A DNA stretch of 41,564 nt from Agarivorans sp. Alg241-V36 (lineage in GTDB: Bacteria; Pseudomonadota; Gammaproteobacteria; Enterobacterales; Celerinatantimonadaceae), in the NCBI RefSeq assembly GCF_900537085.1, contig NZ_UNRE01000005.1, forward strand, positions 137 to 41,700. The letters run 5' to 3'. Each line of letters opens with the position of its first letter. Within the stretch, counting starts at the first letter, position 1. Position numbers and translations under genes: made by a program. The notes beneath the pieces were generated by a model, which was not told the origin of the DNA, ran no database searches, and saw nothing but the letters and a program-made list of their open reading frames with translations. Shown in pieces: positions 36,541-41,564 of the stretch.

Positions 36541-37743
36541 ATGCCTAAGTCTGTATTAGTTCGATTTTTAGTGAAAGACAAAGTGGGCAACGCCATGTTG
36601 CTGGCTTTGTTATTGTCAGCGATTTTAGTGCCGATAATGAGCTTGGCACTAAGCCCAGAAAACCCAATGCATTTAAGCTCGTACTGGGTAACTTTGTTAG
36701 GTAAATATCTGTGTTACGCGCTATTAGCGATTGCCGTTGATTTGGTGTGGGGTTATTGCGGTATTTTAAGTTTGGGACACGGCGCGTTTTTTGCGCTGGG
36801 CGGCTATGCCATGGGCATGTACTTGATGCGCCAAATTGGCGACCGTGGTGTATATGCCAACCCAGAATTACCCGACTTCATGGTATTCCTCGATTGGTCG
36901 GAATTGCCATGGTATTGGATGGGCTTTGATATGTTCCCCTTTGCCATGTTAATGGTGTTTTTAGCACCGGGCATTTTAGCCTTCATCTTTGGCTACTTGG
37001 CCTTCCGTTCGCGAGTTACTGGGGTTTACCTATCGATTATTACCCAAGCACTTACCTATGCGCTGATGTTGGCGTTTTTCCGCAATGACATGGGCTTTGG
37101 TGGTAATAACGGTTTAACCGATTTCAAAGACATTCTTGGTTTTAGTTTGCAAGCCGATTCAACCCGGGCGGTACTATTTGCCTTAAGTGCTTTGGCTTTG
37201 GCCGGTGCTTATGTGCTGTGTCGTTGGATAGTGAACTCTAAGCTTGGTCGAGTATTGATTGCGGTGCGTGACAGTGAAAGCCGTACCCGTTTTATTGGTT
37301 ACCGCGTAGAGCGCTTTAAGCTGTTTGTATTTGTGGTTTCAGCCATGTTGGCTGGCGTAGCAGGTGCTTTGTATGTGCCACAAGTGGGCATTATTAACCC
37401 TGGTGAATTTGCTCCGCTTAACTCTATCGAAAGTATAGTTTGGGTAGCTGTTGGTGGCCGTGGCACCTTGTTTGGTGCAGTGTTTGGCGCGCTATTGGTT
37501 AACTTTGGTAAATCTTGGTTTACCGGTGCATTCCCAGAACTATGGTTGTTCTTCTTAGGTGCGTTGTTTGTGGTTACTACCTTGTGGCTACCAAAAGGCG
37601 TAGTGGGTTTGTACGGCAGCATTAAAGCTAAGTTGCAAGAGCGAGCCGCGACTAAACCTAGCGCTGTTAGCGTTGAGAAACCTGTAGTAGCAGAAAGCAA
37701 AACCAGCAAAGAACAACCATCGGAGGGAGCAGCAAATGCGTAG
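36541..37743 (+). CDS. urtC: Urea ABC transporter, permease UrtC
   Basis: This 400-aa LivM-type inner-membrane permease has about ten hydrophobic segments. Motifs include WGYCGILSLGHGAFFALGGYAMGMYLM, YLAFRSRVTGVYLSIITQALTYA and FGGNNGLTDF. A polar C-terminal tail is rich in Lys, Ser and Glu. The start follows urtB by 3 nt with GGAGGA upstream. Its last 8 bases overlap urtD. Confidence 0.95.
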   Translation: MPKSVLVRFLVKDKVGNAMLLALLLSAILVPIMSLALSPENPMHLSSYWVTLLGKYLCYALLAIAVDLVWGYCGILSLGHGAFFALGGYAMGMYLMRQIGDRGVYANPELPDFMVFLDWSELPWYWMGFDMFPFAMLMVFLAPGILAFIFGYLAFRSRVTGVYLSIITQALTYALMLAFFRNDMGFGGNNGLTDFKDILGFSLQADSTRAVLFALSALALAGAYVLCRWIVNSKLGRVLIAVRDSESRTRFIGYRVERFKLFVFVVSAMLAGVAGALYVPQVGIINPGEFAPLNSIESIVWVAVGGRGTLFGAVFGALLVNFGKSWFTGAFPELWLFFLGALFVVTTLWLPKGVVGLYGSIKAKLQERAATKPSAVSVEKPVVAESKTSKEQPSEGAANA

Positions 37744-38494
37744 TGTACATATTCCTCAAGACACCATTTTGTATGTAGACGGTGTAACCAAAAGCTTTGA
37801 TGGTTTTAAAGCCTTAAACAGCTTGTCATTGATTTTAGAACCCGGCCAAATGCGCGCCATTATTGGCCCTAATGGCGCCGGTAAAACCACTATGATGGAT
37901 GTGATTACCGGCAAGCTTCGCCCCGATGAAGGCACAGTGTTTTTCAACAATGACATCGACCTAACCCAACACGACGAAGCCGAAATTGCCAACATTGGCA
38001 TTGGCCGAAAGTTTCAAAAACCCTCGGTAATCGAAAACCTCACGGTGTTCGAAAACCTGGAGTTGGCCTTGGCGGGGCGTCGTGGCGTGTTCGAGTCATT
38101 AATACATAAATTGTCCTCTAGCGATAACAAGCAAATTGGCGATACCTTAGCCTTAATTCGCTTAGCCGATAAGCAAGATTGGCAGGCTGGCTCTTTATCA
38201 CATGGCCAAAAACAGTGGCTAGAGATTGGCATGTTAATCATGCAAGAGCCGCAGTTGTTGTTAATTGACGAACCCGCCGCCGGTATGACCGACGAAGAAA
38301 CCGCCCTTACCGCCGAACTATTTAAAGAGCTCGCCAAAAAGCACTCTTTGGTAGTGGTAGAGCACGATATGGATTTTGTAAAAGCCCTCGATTGCCCAGT
38401 AACGGTGCTACACGAAGGTTCGGTACTCGCCCAAGGTAGCCTTGAGCAAGTGCAACAAAATCAGCAAGTCATCGAAGTTTACTTAGGGCGTTAG
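37736..38494 (+). CDS. urtD: Urea ABC transporter, ATPase UrtD
   Basis: This 252-aa LivG-type ATPase has Walker A GPNGAGKTTMMD, signature LSHGQKQWLEIGML, Walker B LLLIDEPAAGMTDEE and the switch His in VVVEHDMDFV. The start overlaps urtC, preceded by GGAGGGAG. It energises UrtBC with UrtE. Confidence 0.96.
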   Translation: MRSVHIPQDTILYVDGVTKSFDGFKALNSLSLILEPGQMRAIIGPNGAGKTTMMDVITGKLRPDEGTVFFNNDIDLTQHDEAEIANIGIGRKFQKPSVIENLTVFENLELALAGRRGVFESLIHKLSSSDNKQIGDTLALIRLADKQDWQAGSLSHGQKQWLEIGMLIMQEPQLLLIDEPAAGMTDEETALTAELFKELAKKHSLVVVEHDMDFVKALDCPVTVLHEGSVLAQGSLEQVQQNQQVIEVYLGR

Positions 38495-38505
38495 GAGGAT
38501 CATTT

Positions 38506-39201
38506 ATGCTAGAACTTTCTCAAGTTGATAGCCATTACGGGGCCAGTCAAGCGCTTTACAATGTAGGCTTAAGTGCCGAGCCTGGCAAAATAAGTTGTGT
38601 GCTCGGGCGCAACGGAGTGGGTAAAACTACCTTGCTTAAAGCCTTAGCGGGACAACAAAGCATTAGCGCCGGCAGTATTATGTTTAACGGTAAAGACATT
38701 AGCAAAATGTCGCCAGCTCAACGGGCTAAACAAGGCATTGCTATTGTGCCGCAAGGGCGTGAGATATTTGGCCAACTAACGGTGCTGGAGAATCTTAAAA
38801 CGGGATTCTCGGTACTGCCAAAATCAGAGCGTTTTATTCCCGACGAAATCTTTCGTTTATTCCCGGTGTTAAAGCAAATGCTGGCGCGCCGAGGCGGCGA
38901 TTTATCGGGGGGGCAGCAGCAACAATTAGCGATAGCTCGGGCACTAATTATGCGCCCAAAATTGCTAATGTTGGACGAACCCACCGAGGGGATTCAACCT
39001 TCAATTATTAAAGACATCCAAAAGGTATTGGCACTACTGCGCGATCGCGGCGAAATGGCGATTGTATTAGTAGAGCAATATTTTGATTTTGCGGTAGCCC
39101 TTGCCGACAACTACACCGTATTAGATCGCGGTAACGTAGTGTTGCAAGGCAGCAAAGACGAAGTAGATGAAGCCGATGTTAAGCGCTGGATGAGTGTTTA
39201 A
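38506..39201 (+). CDS. urtE: Urea ABC transporter, ATPase UrtE
   Basis: This 231-aa LivF-type ATPase has Walker A GRNGVGKTTLLKAL, signature LSGGQQQQLAIARAL, Walker B LLMLDEPTEGIQPSII and the C-terminal RWMSV typical of UrtE. It begins 11 nt after urtD behind TAGGAGG and ends the urtABCDE operon. Confidence 0.96.
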   Translation: MLELSQVDSHYGASQALYNVGLSAEPGKISCVLGRNGVGKTTLLKALAGQQSISAGSIMFNGKDISKMSPAQRAKQGIAIVPQGREIFGQLTVLENLKTGFSVLPKSERFIPDEIFRLFPVLKQMLARRGGDLSGGQQQQLAIARALIMRPKLLMLDEPTEGIQPSIIKDIQKVLALLRDRGEMAIVLVEQYFDFAVALADNYTVLDRGNVVLQGSKDEVDEADVKRWMSV

Positions 39202-39223
39202 AGTTAACTCGCGTTAATGATAT

Positions 39224-39249
39224 AGCCGCTCACAAGAGCGGCTTTTTTT
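39224..39249 (+). terminator. Terminator of urtABCDE
   Basis: AGCCGCTC / GAGCGGCT stem with a 4-nt loop and T7 run, about 20 nt after the urtE stop. Confidence 0.95.
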
Positions 39250-39333
39250 GTGCTGATAAGCTGTAGCCAAGCTTTAACTCGTTTTTGGACAACAGCTTGC
39301 TAGTTAAGTTACGGGTGTCCAGTATTTCTCGTT

Positions 39334-39963
39334 TTAAAAGTCGAAACTTAATCCGAGTTCGACATAATTGTCGAAGTCTTCGGAAATGTGGTATCTAATC
39401 GTTGGTTTCACCCCCTTAATGTTGAACATGGCAGAGACTTCATGAGTGTTCATTGAACCTTTGTTGCCCCAATGCTTTGCAACATGGAACGAATGGTAAT
39501 GACTAAACTCATATCCGAAGCTTAACCAGTCAGTCACCTCTTGCACGAGACCAAGGGAAGTATCCACATTAGTTTTGTGCACTGTATTGATCGGCTCGGC
39601 TTGATCGTAACCAAGGTCAAGTGAACCATATAGCACGGTTGAGTCAGTCACGTATCCTGCGACAAAGTAACCTAACCACGGTTTGACTGAGAACTCTGAG
39701 AGTTGTCCAGGTGAAGATACATATCCAGCAATCTCATGGTAGACACTTCCGGTCAAGAATGAGTAGCCGAAGCCAAACTCTCCGTAGCCTTCTGTATCCA
39801 CTTCGCCGAACACTCGCCATGAATCGTTAAGATCGTAGCTTGCATTCAGTGTAGCGGTTGTATCTGAACCAAATGATATCGAAAACGTGTCCGTAATAGT
39901 GTCCAAGATCTCCGCCTGAATGTTAAAACTTAGTAGTGTGATAGCTAACAGGCGGAGTTTCAT
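39334..39963 (-). CDS. Predicted outer-membrane beta-barrel protein
   Basis: This 209-aa protein has a signal peptide ending near IQA and mature sequence dominated by alternating aromatic/polar strands (SWRVFGEVDTEGYGEFGFGYSF and similar). The C terminus YVELGLSFDF ends with Phe, as in BamA-recognised barrels. About eight to ten strands would fit. No family is identified. It follows the 312-aa repeat-protein gene by 8 nt and is probably in the same operon. Confidence 0.65.
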   Translation of the reverse strand: MKLRLLAITLLSFNIQAEILDTITDTFSISFGSDTTATLNASYDLNDSWRVFGEVDTEGYGEFGFGYSFLTGSVYHEIAGYVSSPGQLSEFSVKPWLGYFVAGYVTDSTVLYGSLDLGYDQAEPINTVHKTNVDTSLGLVQEVTDWLSFGYEFSHYHSFHVAKHWGNKGSMNTHEVSAMFNIKGVKPTIRYHISEDFDNYVELGLSFDF

Positions 39964-39971
39964 GGTTTAAC

Positions 39972-40910
39972 TTATGACTTAAAGCGAGCTTGTGCTTTCG
40001 CTTTGATGTTGTTTAGCTTAGTGCGGTCGATTGAGTCTGGCTTAGGCAGGTTCTCAGTGATGTGTTTGTTCAGTTCTTTACGAGCCTCTTCAGTAGTCAT
40101 CTGCTCACCAGTTAGCAGGTAAGCTCCTAAAGAGTAGCCATCGCGAACTAGGCCATCAGCGCCAGCTTCAACACCCATTAACTTAACAGCACGTAGTTTG
40201 TTATCTTCAGCCCAGTCTTGGTAACCAGCCATGAACGTACCCCAAGCATGTTCTCGTACACCATCAGCGAAGATGTCGCCACCGTTTACAGCTAGGAAAC
40301 CACCAACTACAGCTCGGCGCTCTTCGTCAGTCTGAGTCATGCTCATCATTTCTTTCCAAGCATCAACAGTATTAGCGTCAACGAAAGTAGTGCCATTCTC
40401 GGTTGAAATAGAGATGCCACCTAGAGGCATTTGCTCAATAGTAATGTTATCAGCAACATCGCTTACGTTGCCGTCACCGAAGCCAGGGTCCGTACCGATA
40501 GGGTTGTCAATACCAGAACCATCGTCAATTACTGGCGGTTGTGAAGGAATACCTGCAATTGGGTTGTCAATGCCAGAACCATCGTCAATTACTGGCGGTT
40601 GTGAAGGAATACCTGCAATTGGGTTGTCAATGCCAGAACCGCCGTCAATTACTGGCGGTTGTACTGGAGCACCTGCGATTGGTTGGTCAGGTGAATCATA
40701 GTCAGGAGTGTTATCACCATCATTGCTAGATGAAGAAGAACTAAGTAATGCGATGCCTACAGCTGCAGCAGAGAAGAGCCCAGCTGCGACCTTATCAGAG
40801 GTAGACATAGAAGAGCTGTTATCAACTGGCTCGTATGCCTCTAGGTCAGAAGCAGTTGCGTTGAATGATAGCGCTGCGATTACAGATGCAGCGATAAGTG
40901 AATTTTTCAT
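39972..40910 (-). CDS. Secreted protein with 20-aa Pro/Asp/Gly tandem repeats
   Basis: This 312-aa protein has a signal peptide ending near ATA, a short polar stretch and a hydrophobic segment AAGLFSAAAVGIALLSSSSSSND (about 42-64). A low-complexity part follows with three tandem 20-residue units centred on PPVIDDGSGIDNPIAG (about 77-136). The C-terminal half (about 150-312) looks like a folded helical domain (WKEMMSMTQTDEERRAVVGG, EEARKELNKHITENLP). I do not recognise it. The repeat block may be a flexible spacer in the periplasm or outside the cell. The gene is upstream of an outer-membrane barrel candidate. Confidence 0.7.
   Translation of the reverse strand: MKNSLIAASVIAALSFNATASDLEAYEPVDNSSSMSTSDKVAAGLFSAAAVGIALLSSSSSSNDGDNTPDYDSPDQPIAGAPVQPPVIDGGSGIDNPIAGIPSQPPVIDDGSGIDNPIAGIPSQPPVIDDGSGIDNPIGTDPGFGDGNVSDVADNITIEQMPLGGISISTENGTTFVDANTVDAWKEMMSMTQTDEERRAVVGGFLAVNGGDIFADGVREHAWGTFMAGYQDWAEDNKLRAVKLMGVEAGADGLVRDGYSLGAYLLTGEQMTTEEARKELNKHITENLPKPDSIDRTKLNNIKAKAQARFKS
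40501..40680. repeat. Three 60-bp in-frame tandem repeats
   Basis: Units at 40501-40560, 40561-40620 and 40621-40680. The first two differ at a single base; the third has several changes in its last third. The period (60) keeps the frame, giving 20-aa protein repeats. Confidence 0.97.
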
Positions 40911-40938
40911 TATATTGTTCTCGATAAAGTTAAAAGGG

Positions 40939-40964
40939 CGGTCTCCTATAAAGGAAAGAGACCG
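40939..40964 (-). promoter_or_regulatory. 5' leader hairpin of the repeat-protein gene
   Basis: Inverted repeat CGGTCTC (40939-40945) / GAGACCG (40958-40964) with a 12-nt loop containing an AGGAAAG-like purine stretch on the + strand. It lies 30-55 bp before the ATG. Could be an operator, mRNA hairpin or minor terminator. Confidence 0.45.
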
Positions 40965-41057
40965 TGACCAAAGTGTTTAATTAGTTGGGGGTGAACCTCG
41001 ACTGATTAAGATTCACAAAGGACACTGCACCGAATGCCCTTTAGGAACTTGCTAGTC

Positions 41058-41082
41058 AAAGCACAATAAAGACAGGTGCTTT
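41058..41082 (-). terminator. Hairpin at the end of the GH4 gene
   Basis: AAAGCAC / GTGCTTT stem with an 11-nt loop, overlapping the GH4 stop codon on the minus strand. The T tract is short, so confidence is moderate. Confidence 0.45.
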
Positions 41083-41564
41083 AGCGAAACTGAGGCATGT
41101 AATCTAAGTTTGCTTCAATCGTTTCATTCAAGGCCGTTTCTAGAACGGTTCCTGTCGTAACGAGTGGGTTCAAAATTAGCGCTCGGTGAGCTGTATTTCT
41201 GTCCCCAGTAACCGCAGCTTCAACGGTCAATGTTTCAAACTCTTTCAAGACTTGAATTAGACGCAGTGTGTCCTTGGGGAAGGGTGCAACGTTCAATGGA
41301 AGTGGACCTGATTTGGTGATCATGCTGCTTACTTCGACAGTACAGTCATACGGTAGACCTTCAATCGCACCATTGTTTCTCGTGTTCACATGCATGATGG
41401 TGCGTTTGTCATTGAAGATAGAGCTCATTAGTTCACAGGCAGCCTCTGAATAGTATTGGCCACCACGTTTTTCTAGCTCTTTCGGCTTTTCGTTTAATTC
41501 TGGATTGCGGTAAATATCAAACAATCGATTTTCCATGGCTTTAACGACTTCACCGCGAGTACCT
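41081..41564 (-). CDS. Glycoside hydrolase family 4 (6-phospho-glycosidase), C-terminal part
   Basis: The frame stays open to the window edge, so the gene's 5' part is outside; only about 160 residues are seen. Patterns match the C-terminal domain of GH4 NAD/Mn-dependent phospho-glycosidases (LicH/CelF/ChbF type): GTRGEVVKAMENRLFDIYRN, EKRGGQYYSEAACELMSSIF, NTRNNGAIEGLPYDCTVEVS and LTVEAAVTGDRNTAHRALIL, ending YMPQFR. GH4 enzymes cleave phosphorylated disaccharides made by PTS uptake; cellobiose- or chitobiose-6-phosphate is likely here. An internal ATG at 41536 is not the real start. Confidence 0.88.
   Translation of the reverse strand, partial: GTRGEVVKAMENRLFDIYRNPELNEKPKELEKRGGQYYSEAACELMSSIFNDKRTIMHVNTRNNGAIEGLPYDCTVEVSSMITKSGPLPLNVAPFPKDTLRLIQVLKEFETLTVEAAVTGDRNTAHRALILNPLVTTGTVLETALNETIEANLDYMPQFR

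Noticed and set aside
40501-40680. CRISPR-like array
   Set aside because: The repeats are contiguous 60-mers with no spacers and lie inside a coding frame.
40339-40701. 120-codon plus-strand frame with repeats
   Set aside because: Reverse image of the 60-bp repeats in the 312-aa gene; the minus strand has the signal peptide and operon context.

Overview
The window looks like a chromosomal segment of a marine gammaproteobacterium, probably Alteromonadales and perhaps Agarivorans or a relative. This rests on gene content (TMAO reductase operon torECAD, sigma-54-type flagellar ring genes, TRAP carboxylate transporter, urease plus Urt urea transporter, GH4 phospho-glycosidase) and moderate GC; genus is inference. 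I saw no integrase, transposase, CRISPR array or tRNA, so it reads as core or near-core chromosome.

Layout. 1-720: 3' end of a 23S rRNA gene, 5S rRNA and the rRNA operon terminator. 721-4180: a gene-free ~800 bp leader with a very good sigma-54 promoter, then an orphan three-gene unit: an L-ring FlgH-like lipoprotein, H-ring FlgT and an unrecognised 219-aa protein. 4306-10137: a subtilisin-like lipoprotein protease, a FapA/DUF342 protein, D-cysteine desulfhydrase and a DUF2789 protein whose 3' end is tandemly copied twice (to ~10437). 10437-15965: a NarL-type two-component system (Cache sensor kinase plus regulator) divergent from a DctPQM TRAP transporter of the TakP-like 2-oxoacid type. 15985-17685: NAD-malic enzyme, convergent with the TRAP operon. 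18021-22566: torECAD (leftward), including a small torE gene, ending in a 36-bp perfect palindrome. 22684-25076: TapT (DTW) tRNA-modifying enzyme and two divergent LysR-like regulators. 25132-27388: small secreted protein, a 69-aa protein, MenE.

27463-39201 is a nitrogen-scavenging block: leftward ureDABCEFG plus a HupE/UreJ nickel permease, and rightward urtABCDE. The 383-bp divergent region holds a GG-N10-GC sigma-54 promoter facing each way, with repeated TTGGTGCG boxes between them that resemble NtrC half-sites. I infer that urea import and hydrolysis are co-induced by nitrogen limitation. Two hairpins between urtA and urtB would favour excess binding protein.

39334-41564 (leftward): an outer-membrane beta-barrel candidate, a secreted protein with three 60-bp in-frame repeats, and the C-terminal part of a GH4 enzyme cut by the window end.

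Functional themes: organic-acid uptake with malic enzyme, anaerobic TMAO respiration (with a menaquinone gene nearby), urea as nitrogen source, and flagellar ring parts. The least explained items are the orphan FlgH-FlgT-219aa unit, the 312-aa repeat protein with its barrel partner, and several small proteins.
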